From Prevotellaceae bacterium (lineage in GTDB: Bacteria > Bacteroidota > Bacteroidia > Bacteroidales > Paludibacteraceae), in NCBI GenBank assembly GCA_031271815.1, contig JAISVA010000005.1:87011-151010 (forward strand): 64,000 nucleotides of DNA. Direction: 5' to 3'. Below, piece after piece: positions 17,510-28,923 of this stretch. The notes under the pieces are model-generated. The model was not told the origin of the DNA. It did no database searches and worked only from the letters and a program-made list of their open reading frames with translations. A program made the position numbers and the translations under genes. The first letter of the stretch is position 1, and each line of letters starts with the position of its first letter.

Positions 17510-17583
17510 GGCGGGATAGCTCAGTTGGTTAGAGCGTCGGATTCATAACCCGGAGGTCACGAGTTCAATTCTCGTTCCCGCTA
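17510..17583 (+). tRNA. tRNA-Met (CAT anticodon)
   Basis: A complete cloverleaf: acceptor GGCGGGA/TCCCGCT (G-U first pair), D-arm AGCTCAGTTGGTTAGAGC, anticodon loop TTCATAA, T-arm with GTTCAATTC. The non-initiator acceptor (a normal G1-U72 pair, not the mismatched C1 of initiator tRNA) favours an elongator methionine tRNA; a lysidine-modified Ile tRNA is possible but less likely. The 3' CCA is not encoded. Confidence 0.93.
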
Positions 17584-17586
17584 CAA

Positions 17587-17622
17587 AAAGAAAGCAATCA
17601 AAAGATTGGCTTTCTTTTTTTA
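17587..17622 (+). terminator. Terminator of tRNA-Met
   Basis: AAAGAAAGC-AATC and GATT-GGCTTTCTTT form a stem around an AAAA loop, followed by a T-run. Confidence 0.85.
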
Positions 17623-17653
17623 TAGCAAATTTGATAATAATGATGCAAAAAAT

Positions 17654-17682
17654 AGAGGCTATTTCTTATTGAAATAACCTCT
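17654..17682 (-). terminator. Terminator of sigma-factor operon
   Basis: On the minus strand AGAGGTTATTTC and GAAATAGCCTCT pair around a 5-nt loop, followed by ATTTTTT. It lies 24 nt after the stop of the Spy-like gene. Confidence 0.8.
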
Positions 17683-17705
17683 ACAAAAAAAGAAAAAAGT
17701 GTTGT

Positions 17706-18185
17706 TTACTTATTTGTGGGTGTTGTTTTAGTTTTTCCTTTTCTTTTTCCTTTGTTCTCAACTTGTTTTATCAGATCTTGCCGATATAGACGTTCTGCTT
17801 GAAACATGGCAAAAATTTTACTTTCAGGCAATATTTCCTTGAATTTTTCATAATAAACACGGTCTAATGTGGCTTTGTTCAGTTTTTCATTTATGTATGC
17901 CTCATTTATTTTTTGATAATCCTGTTCGGTAAAGGAATTTTTATTCTCTTTTTTTTTCCGCATACCGATGTCATTTTTTTTGAATAGCTCCATTCTCTTC
18001 TGTTGAAATTCATTATACAGGGATATGAATTTTACATTTTCTTCCGGTGTTAATCCGATTTTAGAGCTAATGTATTCAGTTCGTTTTTGTAAAAGTTCAT
18101 TCATTCGTTCCTGCTTGTCGCTTTTCGCGAAAGCATTACAAAAAAAACCGAGAAGAAAAACGATTACAGTTAATTGAGTTTTCAT
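17706..18185 (-). CDS. Spy/CpxP-like periplasmic protein
   Basis: A 159-residue protein with a signal peptide (MKTQLTVIVFLLGFFCNAFA) and a helical, charged mature part including KIGLTPEENVKFISLYNEFQ, a match to the LTxxE/Q helices of Spy/CpxP-type proteins that sense or buffer misfolded envelope proteins. It is the last gene of a three-gene minus-strand unit: ECF sigma factor, single-pass membrane protein, this protein. A longer frame begins 21 nt upstream inside the stop region of the previous gene; 18185 was chosen because the signal peptide then starts normally. Confidence 0.7.
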   Translation of the reverse strand: MKTQLTVIVFLLGFFCNAFAKSDKQERMNELLQKRTEYISSKIGLTPEENVKFISLYNEFQQKRMELFKKNDIGMRKKKENKNSFTEQDYQKINEAYINEKLNKATLDRVYYEKFKEILPESKIFAMFQAERLYRQDLIKQVENKGKRKGKTKTTPTNK

Positions 18186-18198
18186 ATTGTTTATTTTT

Positions 18199-18549
18199 TT
18201 AGTCATTTTCTGAAATTAAATAATCCATAAGCATCAAATCGTCCACGTATGCGTAAAGCATAGTTGCTTCTTCGTTAGCGATTTCCATAGTTTCTGTGTT
18301 TTCCACAAGTTCTTCCGTACCAACCATTTTCGAAATATACCATTGGATACCTCCCACGAAGAGTAGCAACGAGGCGGCAATATACATCCAAGGCTTCATC
18401 TTTGTGAATATGGAAATCTTTTTGGAAGCATCCGTAGAAATTATTTTTTCTTCGAGATTTTTAGAAAAATCCGAAAAATAATTCTCAGGAACTTCAAAAG
18501 GATTTTTTTTGTAAGCCACAGAGTCCAATATGTTTTTTTCGTTTTGCAT
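18199..18549 (-). CDS. Single-pass membrane protein, probable anti-sigma partner
   Basis: A 116-residue protein with an N-terminal cytoplasmic segment (NPFEVPENYFSDFSKNLEEK), one membrane helix (PWMYIAASLLLFVGGIQWYI) and an acidic periplasmic tail. The NPF-VPE-YF pattern is common in small Bacteroidota membrane proteins encoded directly after ECF sigma factors, and an anti-sigma or accessory role is inferred from this position. It lacks the classical zinc-binding HxxxCxxC motif of ZAS anti-sigma factors. Confidence 0.6.
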   Translation of the reverse strand: MQNEKNILDSVAYKKNPFEVPENYFSDFSKNLEEKIISTDASKKISIFTKMKPWMYIAASLLLFVGGIQWYISKMVGTEELVENTETMEIANEEATMLYAYVDDLMLMDYLISEND

Positions 18550-18596
18550 ATTTTTATTTCTTAGTCCATTCTTTGACTTTTTACTTTTGAAAAGGT

Positions 18597-19139
18597 TTAA
18601 TTTTCCGAAAGTAAAAATTGCTCGATTTTTTTCACGGCGTGGTGGTAGGAGGCTTTCAATGCGCCGACGGAAGTCTGCAAAATCTCCTCCATTTCCTCGT
18701 ATTTTCGTTCTTCAAAGTATTTCATGTTGAAAACCAGCCGTTGCTTGGGTGGTAACGTGAGAATTGCCTTTTGCAGTTTAAGCTGAATTTCATCGCCCGA
18801 AAAATAGTGGTCACTTTGAAGGTTTTGCACCATGAAATTTTCAATATCAACCGTGTTGGAAGCATTTTTCATCTGTGCATTCGACAGGAAAGTGTATGTT
18901 TCATTCACTGCAATCCGGTGCAGCCAAGTCGAGATTTTTGAATCTCCCCGAAATGAATCCAATCCTCCCCACGCTTTCAAAAACGTATTTTGCAGCACAT
19001 CATTCGCATCATCATGTGAAAGCACCATTTTACGGATAAGCCAATATAACTGTTCCTGGTATTTTTGCACTATGGAAGAAAAGGCTTTTGAACGCGTATT
19101 TTCGTCTTTCAGTAGTTGAATTATGTTTTCATTCACCAT
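18597..19139 (-). CDS. ECF RNA polymerase sigma factor
   Basis: A 180-residue ECF sigma-70 factor: region 2 with VLSHDDANDVLQNTFLKAW (residues about 40-58) and STWLHRIAVNET, and region 4 with LPPKQRLVFNMKYFEERKYE followed by the helix-turn-helix TSVGALKASYHHAVKK. The longer reading frame reaching 19310 adds 57 residues with no sigma homology; the ATG at 19139 gives the standard length. First gene of the unit with a putative anti-sigma and a Spy-like protein, suggesting an envelope-stress regulon. Confidence 0.92.
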   Translation of the reverse strand: MVNENIIQLLKDENTRSKAFSSIVQKYQEQLYWLIRKMVLSHDDANDVLQNTFLKAWGGLDSFRGDSKISTWLHRIAVNETYTFLSNAQMKNASNTVDIENFMVQNLQSDHYFSGDEIQLKLQKAILTLPPKQRLVFNMKYFEERKYEEMEEILQTSVGALKASYHHAVKKIEQFLLSEN

Positions 19140-19547
19140 AATATTACTAAGATTCTGTTTAAATGTCGATAAAATAAAATTATAAAAGCGCTTCCGTCCA
19201 TACGCAAAATAATCGCATTTGAAAATAAAAACGATCTGTCCGGACAGATTTAATGGAAAAACAGCGGCAATATATACAAAAAGTATTGCTCTTGCAAGAA
19301 AGAAAACCAAAATATGACTGAATATGAGTTTGGGATAGGAAATAGCTATGTATTATTTGCAATAATTTGATTTACAGAAATTTAATCACGTTAAATCAAG
19401 TAAATGCTTGCCCAAAATCAGATTATGTTACTTGTTTTTCCTGCTTTAACTATATGAGATCATAAATACAATTCTTATTAAGTCCGACAGTTGCCATAAG
19501 AATATTTAAGTGTTCATCTTCAATTCTATATATTCATGAAAAAAACA
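19140..19547. other. Intergenic region between sigma unit and rpoC
   Basis: About 400 nt with no convincing ORF or RNA gene. It presumably holds the promoter of the ECF operon (reading leftward). The right edge is the rpoC terminator. Confidence 0.6.
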
Positions 19548-19580
19548 AGTGGAAGTATGTATTTTAAACACACCTCCACT
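19548..19580 (-). terminator. Terminator of the rpoBC operon
   Basis: On the minus strand AGTGGAGGTGTGT and ACATACTTCCACT form a 13-bp stem (two G-U pairs) followed by TGTTTTTTT, 28 nt after the rpoC stop. Confidence 0.85.
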
Positions 19581-19607
19581 CATTTTTTATACAAGAACTT
19601 TTATATT

Positions 19608-22600
19608 TCAAAAGTCATCATTTTCTTCAACTTCTGTCATTACTGGTTCTCTTACGTCAAGGAGACTTTTACGGGCATCCATGATTTTGTCCATTTCGTC
19701 TTTTGATCCGACGATGATTTTGTCAAATTCACGTTGACCGGTTCCGGCAGGGATTAAGTGACCGCAGATTACGTTCTCTTTCATACCTTCCAGGCGATCG
19801 ACTTTTCCGCGGATTGCGGCATCGTTGAGTACCTTGGTTGTTTCCTGGAACGAAGCGGCAGACATAAAGCTGCTTGTTTGGAGCGCTGCGCGCGTGATAC
19901 CTTGCAATACCTGGCTGGAAGTGGCAGGGATAGCATCCCGTACATCAACCAACTTCAAGTCGCGGCGTTTCAGCATACTGTTTTCGTCTCTGAGCTTGCG
20001 TACGGTTACGATTTGTCCCGGTTTGAACGATTGCGAATCGCCGGCGTCAACTACCACTTTCTTGTCGAAGATGCGGTCGTTTTCTTCCATAAATTCGTTT
20101 TTGTCGGTAACCTCCTTTTCAAGGAATGTAGTATCTCCCGGATCGTCGATTTCTACCTTACGCATCATTTGACGAACAATTACTTCAAAGTGCTTGTCGT
20201 TGATTTTTACACCTTGCAAACGATATACGTCCTGTACTTCATTTACGATGTACTCTTGAACGGCAGTCGGTCCTTTGATCGCCAAAATATCGGAAGGTGT
20301 GATGGCTCCGTCCGAAAGCGGCGTTCCCGCACGGACGTAGTCGTTTTCCTGAACAAGGATTTGTTTGGAAAGCGGTACCAAATATCTCTTAACTTCGCCG
20401 GTTTTTGAAGTAACGGCAATTTCCCTGTTACCACGTTTTACTTTTCCGAAGTTTATTTCTCCGTCAATTTCTGAAACTACTGCAGGATTAGAAGGATTTC
20501 TTGCCTCGAATAATTCGGTTACACGCGGAAGTCCCCCGGTAATATCTCCGGTTTTTCCTACGGCTCTCGGTATTTTAACGAGTAATTGTCCTGCTTTTAC
20601 CGTGTCGTTGTTCTCGATGATTACGTGTGCTCCCACCGGTAAGTTATATGTTTTGAGGATATTTCCTTTTTCGTCTAACACATTGGCAGCCGGAATTTTG
20701 GTTTTATCTTTCGATTCGATAATAATCTTTTCCTTCAAACCGGTTGTTTCATCGGATTCGGTTTTGAATGTGACGTTTTCGATCACATTTTCCAACTCAA
20801 TTTTTCCGCTTACTTCGGTAACGATTACAGCGTTGAATGGATCCCATTCGCAAATATTGTCGCCTTTTTTGACCAAATCTCCGCTTTTGTAGTAAAGTTT
20901 AGCACCGTAAGGAATGTTGCTGGTCATCAACACGATTTTTGTATTCGGATCAATGAGCTTTAATTCTGCCAAACGACCAACAACTATCTGTACTTTTTTG
21001 CCGGAGTCATTTTCGGCATCCACGGTGCGAAGTTCCTCGATTTCGACAATACTGTCGTAACGGGACGTAATTCCCGACTCTGCCGCGATGTTTCCGGCGA
21101 TACCCCCAACGTGGAACGTACGGAGAGTCAACTGAGTTCCAGGTTCTCCGATAGACTGGGCGGCAATTACACCTACAGCTTCTCCCTTTTGTACTAAGCG
21201 ACCGGTAGCCAGATTTCGCCCGTAGCACTTTGCACACACGCCTTTTTTCGATTCGCAGGTCAATACGGAACGGATTTCTACACGTTCGATCGGCGATTCT
21301 TGAATGATTTGTGCTGCATCTTCGTCAATTTCTTCTCCTGAAGAAACGATGATTTCACCGGTAAGCGGATGTTGTATATCGTGTACGGATACGCGACCTA
21401 AAATTCTTTCATACAAAGAAGCAACTACTTCTTCGTTATTTTTCAATTCAGTAGCAATAAGTCCTCTCAACGTACCACAGTCATCTTCATTGATAATCAC
21501 GTCGTGCGAAACGTCCACCAAACGACGGGTCAGGTAACCCGCATCGGCTGTTTTCAACGCGGTATCCGCGAGACCTTTACGCGCACCGTGAGTAGAAATA
21601 AAGTACTCTAATACCGAAAGCCCTTCTTTAAAGTTAGAAAGGATTGGGTTTTCAATGATTTGTCCGCCTTCGCTACCCGATTTTTGAGGTTTTGCCATCA
21701 GACCGCGCATACCCGAAAGCTGGCGAATCTGTTCTTTGGAACCACGGGCTCCGGAGTCGAGCATCATATATACAGAGTTAAATCCTTGATCGTCAGATGA
21801 AATTGTTTTCATCAAGATATTCGACAAACGGGAATTAACGTGCGTCCAAGTATCAATAATCTGGTTATAACGTTCATTGTTGGTAATGAATCCCATATTA
21901 TAGTTATTCATAATCTCTTCAACTTCTTGATAACCTTCCTGAACCAACTGTTCTTTTTCGTCCGGGATAATTACGTTTTCAAGGTTGAACGACAGACATC
22001 CCTTGAATGCCATGTAGTAACCCAAATCCTTAATATCGTCAAGGAATTGCGCTGTACGCGCTACTCCGCAAATCTTGATTACTTTTCCGATAATATCTCT
22101 CAACGATTTCTTGGTCAGCAGTTCGTTGATATAACCAACTTCTGCGGGAACCGACTGATTGAAAATCAAACGACCAACAGTGGTTTCAACCATTTTATCA
22201 ACCAATTCGCCTTTTTCATTCAAATCCTTAACGATCACTTTTATAGGTGCGTGAAGGCCTACCCGTTTTTCGTTGTAGGCAATTTCAGCTTCTTCGCCGC
22301 CATAGAAAGTCAAGCCTTCGCCCAATGTCCCTGAACGCGGCTTGGTAATATAGTAAAGTCCAAGCACCATATCCTGCGAAGGAACGGTAATCGGCGAACC
22401 GTTAGCAGGGTTCAAAATGTTGTGCGATGCAAGCATTAACATTTGAGCTTCCAATATGGCATCGTTGCCCAACGGCAAGTGAACTGCCATCTGGTCGCCA
22501 TCAAAGTCCGCGTTAAATGCAGTACAGGATAACGGGTGCAGTTGAATGGCTTTTCCTTCAATCATCTTTGGTTGGAATGCCTGAATACCCAACCGGTGCA

Positions 22601-23921
22601 GGGTAGGGGCACGGTTCAGCAACACCGGATGTCCTTTCATTACGTATTCCAAAATATCCCATACAACCGCGTCTTTGCGGTCAACGATTTTCTTGGCTGA
22701 TTTGACGGTTTTCACAATTCCGCGCTCAATCAGTTTACGAATGACAAACGGTTTATATAATTCGGCTGCCATATCTTTCGGCAAACCGCATTCGTGCATT
22801 TTTAGTTCCGGACCAACGACAATTACCGAACGAGCCGAGTAGTCAACACGTTTACCGAGCAGGTTTTGACGGAAACGTCCCTGTTTACCTTTCAAACTGT
22901 CGGACAACGATTTCAACGGGCGGTTGGCATCGGTCTTAACGGCGCTTGATTTTCTTGAATTATCAAATAATGAATCAACCGCTTCTTGAAGCATACGTTT
23001 TTCATTACGCAAAATCACTTCAGGAGCTTTGATTTCAATCAAACGTTTCAGACGATTGTTGCGAATAATCACGCGGCGATACAAATCGTTCAAGTCGGAA
23101 GTGGCAAAACGACCGCCATCCAACGGAACCAGCGGGCGTAATTCCGGCGGAATTACGGGAACGATTTTAACAATCATCCATTCCGGCTTGTTTCTGCCTT
23201 TGGACGAGCGAAGAGCTTCTACTACCTGAAGGCGTTTCAATGCCTCGCTTTTGCGCTGCTGTGAAGATTCTTGTCCGGCGCGGTTTCTCAAATCGTAGGA
23301 AAGAGCGTCCAGATCCAAGCGTTGCAACAAGTCGTAAACAGCTTCTGCTCCCATTTTGGCGATAAACTTGTTCGGATCGGTATCGTCCAACAGTTGATTA
23401 TCCTTAGGAAGAGATTCCATAATATCCAGGTATTCTTCTTCGGTCAAAAGATCTTGATCGGCAATGCCGTCATCTCCTTTTACTCCGGCTTGGATTACAA
23501 CATATCTTTCGTAATAGATAATTGCATCCATCTTTTTGGTCGGCATTCCCAACAGATAACCGATTTTGTTCGGTAATGAACGGAAATACCAGATATGGGC
23601 TACCGGAACCACCAACTGGATGTGTCCCATACGCTCACGACGTACTTTTTTCTCGGTAACTTCTACTCCGCAACGGTCACAAACAATTCCTTTGTAACGG
23701 ATTCTTTTGTATTTTCCGCAATGACATTCGTAGTCTTTTACCGGTCCAAAAATACGTTCACAAAACAAACCATCGCGTTCGGGCTTGTAAGTCCGGTAGT
23801 TGATTGTTTCCGGCTTCAATACTTCTCCGCTCGAAACTTCCAAAATTTCTTCCGGAGAAGCCAAACCAATGGTAATTTTGTTGAATGAACTCTTTACTTT
23901 ATTTTCTTTTCTAAAAGCCAT
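19608..23921 (-). CDS. rpoC: RNA polymerase beta' subunit
   Basis: The 1437-residue largest catalytic subunit of RNA polymerase. Visible: N-terminal zinc ribbon with Cys66, Cys68, Cys81 and Cys84 (ECHCG...VCDRCG), the active-site loop NADFDGDQM around residue 468 that holds the catalytic Mg, the bridge-helix region [20 protein letters not shown], and the second zinc site with [16 protein letters not shown]. Length is normal for Bacteroidota. It follows rpoB after 131 nt that contain an AT-rich inverted repeat, and is the last gene of the supercluster. Confidence 0.99.
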   Translation of the reverse strand: MAFRKENKVKSSFNKITIGLASPEEILEVSSGEVLKPETINYRTYKPERDGLFCERIFGPVKDYECHCGKYKRIRYKGIVCDRCGVEVTEKKVRRERMGHIQLVVPVAHIWYFRSLPNKIGYLLGMPTKKMDAIIYYERYVVIQAGVKGDDGIADQDLLTEEEYLDIMESLPKDNQLLDDTDPNKFIAKMGAEAVYDLLQRLDLDALSYDLRNRAGQESSQQRKSEALKRLQVVEALRSSKGRNKPEWMIVKIVPVIPPELRPLVPLDGGRFATSDLNDLYRRVIIRNNRLKRLIEIKAPEVILRNEKRMLQEAVDSLFDNSRKSSAVKTDANRPLKSLSDSLKGKQGRFRQNLLGKRVDYSARSVIVVGPELKMHECGLPKDMAAELYKPFVIRKLIERGIVKTVKSAKKIVDRKDAVVWDILEYVMKGHPVLLNRAPTLHRLGIQAFQPKMIEGKAIQLHPLSCTAFNADFDGDQMAVHLPLGNDAILEAQMLMLASHNILNPANGSPITVPSQDMVLGLYYITKPRSGTLGEGLTFYGGEEAEIAYNEKRVGLHAPIKVIVKDLNEKGELVDKMVETTVGRLIFNQSVPAEVGYINELLTKKSLRDIIGKVIKICGVARTAQFLDDIKDLGYYMAFKGCLSFNLENVIIPDEKEQLVQEGYQEVEEIMNNYNMGFITNNERYNQIIDTWTHVNSRLSNILMKTISSDDQGFNSVYMMLDSGARGSKEQIRQLSGMRGLMAKPQKSGSEGGQIIENPILSNFKEGLSVLEYFISTHGARKGLADTALKTADAGYLTRRLVDVSHDVIINEDDCGTLRGLIATELKNNEEVVASLYERILGRVSVHDIQHPLTGEIIVSSGEEIDEDAAQIIQESPIERVEIRSVLTCESKKGVCAKCYGRNLATGRLVQKGEAVGVIAAQSIGEPGTQLTLRTFHVGGIAGNIAAESGITSRYDSIVEIEELRTVDAENDSGKKVQIVVGRLAELKLIDPNTKIVLMTSNIPYGAKLYYKSGDLVKKGDNICEWDPFNAVIVTEVSGKIELENVIENVTFKTESDETTGLKEKIIIESKDKTKIPAANVLDEKGNILKTYNLPVGAHVIIENNDTVKAGQLLVKIPRAVGKTGDITGGLPRVTELFEARNPSNPAVVSEIDGEINFGKVKRGNREIAVTSKTGEVKRYLVPLSKQILVQENDYVRAGTPLSDGAITPSDILAIKGPTAVQEYIVNEVQDVYRLQGVKINDKHFEVIVRQMMRKVEIDDPGDTTFLEKEVTDKNEFMEENDRIFDKKVVVDAGDSQSFKPGQIVTVRKLRDENSMLKRRDLKLVDVRDAIPATSSQVLQGITRAALQTSSFMSAASFQETTKVLNDAAIRGKVDRLEGMKENVICGHLIPAGTGQREFDKIIVGSKDEMDKIMDARKSLLDVREPVMTEVEENDDF

Positions 23922-23929
23922 ATATTTTA

Positions 23930-24050
23930 GAATTAAGAATTGAAGAATGTAAGAATTGAAGAGTTAGTGACGATGAATTTTGAATTAGATTCACAATTTT
24001 TTTGTCTTTCATTCTTCAATTTTTTCATTCCTTAATTCTTTAAATTAATT
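23930..24050. repeat. AAGAATTGAAGAATG-type inverted repeat between rpoB and rpoC
   Basis: The left part (AGAATTAAGAATTGAAGAATG, repeated as AAGAATTGAAG) is answered by CATTCTTCAATTTTTTCATT and CCTTAATTCTTT on the right. It fills nearly the whole rpoB-rpoC spacer. The same sequence family occurs near 14966, 31000-31080, 32475-32540, 32635-32705 and 36050-36110. Confidence 0.8.
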
Positions 24051-24052
24051 AA

Positions 24053-27000
24053 TTAATCTAACGTGATACTCAAGCCCAAACCTCTCAACTCATGTAACAA
24101 TACATTCAGAGATTCCGGAATACCCGGAGTCGGCATCGGATCACCTTTTACGATTGCTTCGTAAGCGCGCGCCCTGCCCATTACGTCGTCCGACTTGATA
24201 GTCAGAATTTCCTGCAGGATGCTGGCAGCGCCGAATGCCTCCAATGCCCAAACTTCCATTTCCCCGAAACGCTGACCCCCGAATTGAGCTTTACCTCCGA
24301 GCGGCTGTTGAGTGATCAATGAGTATGGTCCGATTGAGCGTGCGTGCATTTTGTCGTCCACCATGTGACCTAACTTCAACATATAGATCACACCTACGGT
24401 TGCCGGCTGGTCAAAACGCTCTCCGGTTCCACCGTCGCAAAGATAGGTTTTTCCGTATCTTGGTAGACCGGCTTTGTCTGTCCATACGTTCAAATCGTCC
24501 AAGTTAGCTCCGTCGAAGATTGGGGTTGCGAATTTGCAGTCAAGTTTCAAACCTGCCCAACCGAGTACGGTTTCAAAGATTTGTCCCAGGTTCATACGGG
24601 AAGGCACGCCAAGCGGATTCAATACAATGTCCACTGGGGTTCCGTCTTCGAGGAACGGCATGTCTTCCTGGCGTACGATACGGGAAACAATGCCTTTGTT
24701 TCCGTGACGTCCCGCCATTTTATCTCCGACGCGAATCTTACGTTTTTTCGCAATATATACTTTTACTAATTGAACGATACCTGCAGGAAGCTCATCTCCG
24801 ATGGTGATGTTGAACTTCTTACGTTTGATAGCTGCGTCTAATTCTTTGAACTTTTTCAAATAGTTCATAATCAAGTCGCGAATCATATCATTCTTGTGAT
24901 TGTCAGTCGTCCACTTGCTTATCTGAATGGTGGTATAATCAACCTCGTTCAACAGTTTGGCAGTAAATTTCGTTCCTTTCGCAATCACTTCCGTACCCAG
25001 GAAGTCTTTCACTCCCTGTGAAGTTTTTCCATTAGTCAGGAACAGTAATTTTTCAACCAAAATATTTTTGAGTTTCATTGACTCGTTGTCAAACTCTTCG
25101 TCCAATTTCGGAAGAATCGCTTTATCCGTCAATCTCGATTTGCGGCTTTTCAATGCTTTTGAGAAAAGTCTCTTATCAATCACAATTCCTCTTAAAGAAG
25201 GAGTTGCTTTTAAAGATGCATCTTTTACATCTCCTGCTTTATCACCGAAAATGGCGCGAAGTAATTTCTCTTCCGGAGAAGGGTCGGATTCTCCTTTCGG
25301 AGTAATTTTTCCAATCAGAATATCGCCCGGTTCTACTTGTGCTCCGATACGGATAATTCCGTTTTCGTCCAGGTTGCGGGTAGCATCTTCGCTCACATTC
25401 GGGATATCGGCAGTCAGCTCTTCCAAACCGCGTTTGGTTTCGCGCACTTCCAACTGGTATTCGTCCACGTGAACCGAAGTGAATATATCTTCTTTTACCA
25501 CTTTTTCATTGATAACAATCGCATCCTCGTAGTTGTATCCTTTCCAAGGCATGAACGCTACTAAGAGGTTTTTACCGATTGCCAATTCTCCTTTTTGGGT
25601 AGAGTATCCTTCGGTCAGAATTTGTCCGGGTACTACTTTTTCGCCTTTCGTAACAGTCGGACGGAGGTCGATAGTTGTACTTTGATTTGTTTTTCTGAAT
25701 TTCGGGATTCTGTATTCTTTTACGGCAGACTCAAAACTGGTAAATTCTTCGTCTTCCGAACGATCGTAACGAATTTTGATAACGTTTGCATCTACGAATT
25801 CGATTACGCCATCTCTTTCAGCCGTAATTTGTGTACGAGAGTCACGGATCAACTGACCTTCGATGCCTGTACCTACGATCGGCGATTCGCAACGCAACAG
25901 CGGAACTGCCTGGCGCATCATGTTTGATCCCATCAGTGCACGGTTAGCATCATCATGCTCCAAAAACGGAATCAATGAAGCTGCAATAGAAGCGATTTGC
26001 GTAGGAGCGATGTCCATCAAATCAACTTCTTCCGGACTTACAACAGGATAATCAGCTTCTTTACGAGCTTTTACCTTTTCGTTGATAAAGTCGCCTTTTT
26101 CGTCTAACGGGGCATTTCCCTGAGCGATGATTTTACCTTCTTCTTCTTCTGCCGTTAAGTATTGAATTCCTTCTTCGGAAATATCTACTTTCCCATTTTC
26201 GACCTTGCGGTAAGGAGTTTCGATAAAACCAAGATCGTTGATTTTCGCATATACGCAAAGGGATGAGATCAAACCGATATTCGGTCCTTCCGGCGTTTCA
26301 ATCGGACAAAGGCGGCCGTAGTGGGTATAGTGAACGTCACGTACCTCAAAACCAGCACGTTCGCGCGATAAACCTCCGGGACCTAATGCAGACAAACGGC
26401 GTTTGTGGGTAATTTCGGCAAGCGGATTGGTTTGATCCATAAATTGAGAGAGAGCGTTAGTTCCGAAAAACGAGTTGATTACCGAAGAAATGGTTTTCGC
26501 ATTGATCAAGTCAATCGGAGTAAACACCTCGTTATCGCGCACGTTCATTCTTTCGCGGATGGTACGAGCCATACGGGCAAGTCCGATTCCGAACTGGTTG
26601 TAAAGCTGTTCGCCCACGGTACGCACGCGACGGTTGCTCAAGTGGTCGATATCATCCACATCTGCTTTTGAATTAATCAATTCAATCAGATACTTGATGA
26701 TTTCGATAATATCTTCTTTTGTCAAAACTCTTACATCCATATCGGTAGTAAGGTTCAACTTTTTGTTGATACGGTAACGACCCACATCACCTAAGTCGTA
26801 ACGTTTTTCGGAGAAGAATAATCCGGAGATAATTTCTCTTGCTGCCGGTTCGTCTGCCGGCTCTGCGTTACGAAGTTGGCGATAGATATAATACACAGCC
26901 TCTTTTTCCGAGTTGGAAGGGTCTTTTTGCAATGTATTATAAATAATTCCATAATCGGAAAGATTTTGATCTTCCTTGTGAAGCAAAATAGTTTGAACGC

Positions 27001-27865
27001 CCGATTCGATGATCTCGTCGATGTGGTTGTTGTCCAACACCGTTTCTCGGTCAATGATAATCTCGTTACGCTCGATAGAAACCACCTCGCCTGTATCTTC
27101 ATCTACAAAATCTTCTACCCAGGTTTTCAGCACGCGCGCCGCCAATTTACGACCAACGACTTTCTTCAAACCGGTTTTGGAAACCTTTACTTCTTCGGCA
27201 AGGTTGAAAATTTCGAGGATATTTTTATCGCTTTCATACCCGATAGCACGCAACAGGGTGGTAACGGGAAGTTTTTTCTTACGGTCGATGTATGCGTACA
27301 TCACGTTGTTGATGTCGGTCGCAAACTCGATCCAGGAGCCTTTGAACGGAATGATGCGGGCGGAATAAAGTTTCGTCCCGTTGGCGTGCATACTCTGTCC
27401 GAAGAACACGCCCGGTGAACGGTGTAATTGAGAAACAACAACACGTTCGGCACCGTTGATAACAAAAGTCCCTTTGTCTGTCATGTATGGGATAGGACCC
27501 AAATATACATCTTGAATAATCGTCTCGAAATCCTCGTGGTCGGGATCGGTACAATACAGTTTTAACTTTGCCTTGAGGGGCACAGAATATGTCAATCCTC
27601 TTTCAATACACTCTTCAATGGTATATCTGGAAGGATCGATATAATAATCCAAAAATTCAAGAATGAAATTATTCCGGGTATCTGCTATCGGGAAATTTTC
27701 GGCAAATACCTTGTACATCCCCTCATTCTTTCTTTTTTCAGGGGGAGTATCGAGTTGAAAAAAGTCGTGGAACGACTTTAATTGCACTTCAAGAAAATCA
27801 GGATATTCCTGTTGATTCTTGATTGATGCAAAGTTTATTCTTTGTTTTTCGGTTTGTAAAGACAT
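24053..27865 (-). CDS. rpoB: RNA polymerase beta subunit
   Basis: The 1270-residue beta subunit. Typical segments: the fork/rifampicin region [19 protein letters not shown] and [20 protein letters not shown], then [20 protein letters not shown], and near the C-terminus [19 protein letters not shown]. The rifampicin-pocket residues visible here look wild type ([18 protein letters not shown]). It lies downstream of rplL with two hairpins in the 102-nt spacer that may attenuate transcription into rpoBC. Confidence 0.99.
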   Translation of the reverse strand: MSLQTEKQRINFASIKNQQEYPDFLEVQLKSFHDFFQLDTPPEKRKNEGMYKVFAENFPIADTRNNFILEFLDYYIDPSRYTIEECIERGLTYSVPLKAKLKLYCTDPDHEDFETIIQDVYLGPIPYMTDKGTFVINGAERVVVSQLHRSPGVFFGQSMHANGTKLYSARIIPFKGSWIEFATDINNVMYAYIDRKKKLPVTTLLRAIGYESDKNILEIFNLAEEVKVSKTGLKKVVGRKLAARVLKTWVEDFVDEDTGEVVSIERNEIIIDRETVLDNNHIDEIIESGVQTILLHKEDQNLSDYGIIYNTLQKDPSNSEKEAVYYIYRQLRNAEPADEPAAREIISGLFFSEKRYDLGDVGRYRINKKLNLTTDMDVRVLTKEDIIEIIKYLIELINSKADVDDIDHLSNRRVRTVGEQLYNQFGIGLARMARTIRERMNVRDNEVFTPIDLINAKTISSVINSFFGTNALSQFMDQTNPLAEITHKRRLSALGPGGLSRERAGFEVRDVHYTHYGRLCPIETPEGPNIGLISSLCVYAKINDLGFIETPYRKVENGKVDISEEGIQYLTAEEEEGKIIAQGNAPLDEKGDFINEKVKARKEADYPVVSPEEVDLMDIAPTQIASIAASLIPFLEHDDANRALMGSNMMRQAVPLLRCESPIVGTGIEGQLIRDSRTQITAERDGVIEFVDANVIKIRYDRSEDEEFTSFESAVKEYRIPKFRKTNQSTTIDLRPTVTKGEKVVPGQILTEGYSTQKGELAIGKNLLVAFMPWKGYNYEDAIVINEKVVKEDIFTSVHVDEYQLEVRETKRGLEELTADIPNVSEDATRNLDENGIIRIGAQVEPGDILIGKITPKGESDPSPEEKLLRAIFGDKAGDVKDASLKATPSLRGIVIDKRLFSKALKSRKSRLTDKAILPKLDEEFDNESMKLKNILVEKLLFLTNGKTSQGVKDFLGTEVIAKGTKFTAKLLNEVDYTTIQISKWTTDNHKNDMIRDLIMNYLKKFKELDAAIKRKKFNITIGDELPAGIVQLVKVYIAKKRKIRVGDKMAGRHGNKGIVSRIVRQEDMPFLEDGTPVDIVLNPLGVPSRMNLGQIFETVLGWAGLKLDCKFATPIFDGANLDDLNVWTDKAGLPRYGKTYLCDGGTGERFDQPATVGVIYMLKLGHMVDDKMHARSIGPYSLITQQPLGGKAQFGGQRFGEMEVWALEAFGAASILQEILTIKSDDVMGRARAYEAIVKGDPMPTPGIPESLNVLLHELRGLGLSITLD

Positions 27866-27911
27866 TTATCGGAGGATTAATTGAACTTAAAAAATGAATA
27901 AGACGCAAAAA

Positions 27912-27944
27912 GGTTTAGAACCCCGATAAAAAAGGTTCTAAACC
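27912..27944 (-). promoter_or_regulatory. Attenuator-like hairpin before rpoB
   Basis: On the minus strand GGTTTAGAACC and GGTTCTAAACC form a perfect 11-bp stem with an 11-nt loop, followed by TTTTTGCG. Its position between rplL and rpoB matches the place of the partial terminator known in other bacteria that lowers rpoBC relative to ribosomal proteins. Confidence 0.65.
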
Positions 27945-27966
27945 AAAATCCTGATAATCAGGGATT
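27945..27966 (-). terminator. Second hairpin directly after rplL
   Basis: AAAATCC-CTGA and TCAG-GATTTT pair on the minus strand around the palindrome CCTGATAATCAGG, followed by TTTTGG. It lies within 20 nt of the rplL stop and is tandem with the hairpin at 27912-27944. Confidence 0.55.
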
Positions 27967-27967
27967 T

Positions 27968-28342
27968 TTATTTAAGTTCAACTTCGGCTCCGCCTTCTTC
28001 AAGTTGTTTCTTAAGTCCTTCTGCATCTGCTTTTGCAAGACCTTCTTTGATTGCGCTTGGAGCTCCGTCAACTAAATCTTTAGCTTCTTTCAATCCAAGA
28101 CCTGTTAATTCTTTTACTAATTTAACGATTGCAAGTTTGTTTGCACCTGCTGATTTCAGAATCACATCGAAAGATGATTTTTCTTCAACTGCCGGAGCAG
28201 CAGCAGCGGGACCAGCAGCAACAGCAACAGCTGCAGCAGCAGGTTCAATACCGTATTCGTTTTTCAAAATTTCTGCAAGTTCGTTAACTTCTTTTACTGT
28301 CAAGTTAACCAATTGTTCTGCGAAAGCTTTCAAATCTGCCAT
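27968..28342 (-). CDS. rplL: 50S ribosomal protein L7/L12
   Basis: The 124-residue stalk protein: N-terminal dimerisation helices, an alanine-rich hinge ([20 protein letters not shown]) and the C-terminal domain with [20 protein letters not shown] and [12 protein letters not shown] that contacts translation factors. It lies downstream of rplJ with a 46-nt gap, the usual order. Confidence 0.98.
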   Translation of the reverse strand: MADLKAFAEQLVNLTVKEVNELAEILKNEYGIEPAAAAVAVAAGPAAAAPAVEEKSSFDVILKSAGANKLAIVKLVKELTGLGLKEAKDLVDGAPSAIKEGLAKADAEGLKKQLEEGGAEVELK

Positions 28343-28388
28343 TTTATTTTTGTTTTAGAAAATTTTTGTAATTTGTTTGTTTAAATAA

Positions 28389-28907
28389 TTATCTTTCAGA
28401 GAGTGTTTTCAACACGCCGTGAATAGTAGTACCTCCTGACTGGAGTGCTGAAATAACATTCTTAGCAGGCGATTGCAACATATTGATAATATCGCCGATA
28501 AGTTGTTCTTTGCTCTTGATAGCAACCAACGCGTCTAATTGATCTGCTCCTACATAGAAACTTTCTTCTACAAAAGCTGCTTTTAAAACAGGTTTCCCTG
28601 CTTTATTTTTTTTGCTGAATTCTTTGATTAATTTAGCAGGCGCGTTATTTGTGTTGGAAAGAATAAGAGCTGTTGGACCTGCCAATGCAGCGAACAAGGG
28701 AGAGAAATCTCCTTTTTGTTCCAACGCTTTTTTCAGTAACGTATTTTTTACTACGACTAACTTAATATCTTCTTTGAAACAAGTTTTTCTAAGTTCGCTT
28801 GTATCGGCTGCATTTAAATCTGCAGCGTCTGCAATGTAGAAATGCTTGTATTCTTCGAGAGTTACCTTTATTTGTTCTATGATAGCGTTTTTATCTTCCT
28901 TTTTCAT
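28389..28907 (-). CDS. rplJ: 50S ribosomal protein L10
   Basis: A 172-residue L10, the anchor of the L7/L12 stalk on 23S rRNA. It begins KKEDKNAIIEQIKVTLEEYK and shows the conserved AALAGPTALILSN segment. The C-terminal helix that binds L7/L12 dimers is present. It follows rplA and precedes rplL on the same strand. Confidence 0.97.
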   Translation of the reverse strand: MKKEDKNAIIEQIKVTLEEYKHFYIADAADLNAADTSELRKTCFKEDIKLVVVKNTLLKKALEQKGDFSPLFAALAGPTALILSNTNNAPAKLIKEFSKKNKAGKPVLKAAFVEESFYVGADQLDALVAIKSKEQLIGDIINMLQSPAKNVISALQSGGTTIHGVLKTLSER

Positions 28908-28923
28908 GTCTTTAATCTTTTAA

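Noticed and set aside
23930..24050. CRISPR-like array in the repeat-rich spacers
   Set aside because: The repeats are irregular inverted A/T-rich units without regular spacers, and no cas genes are present.
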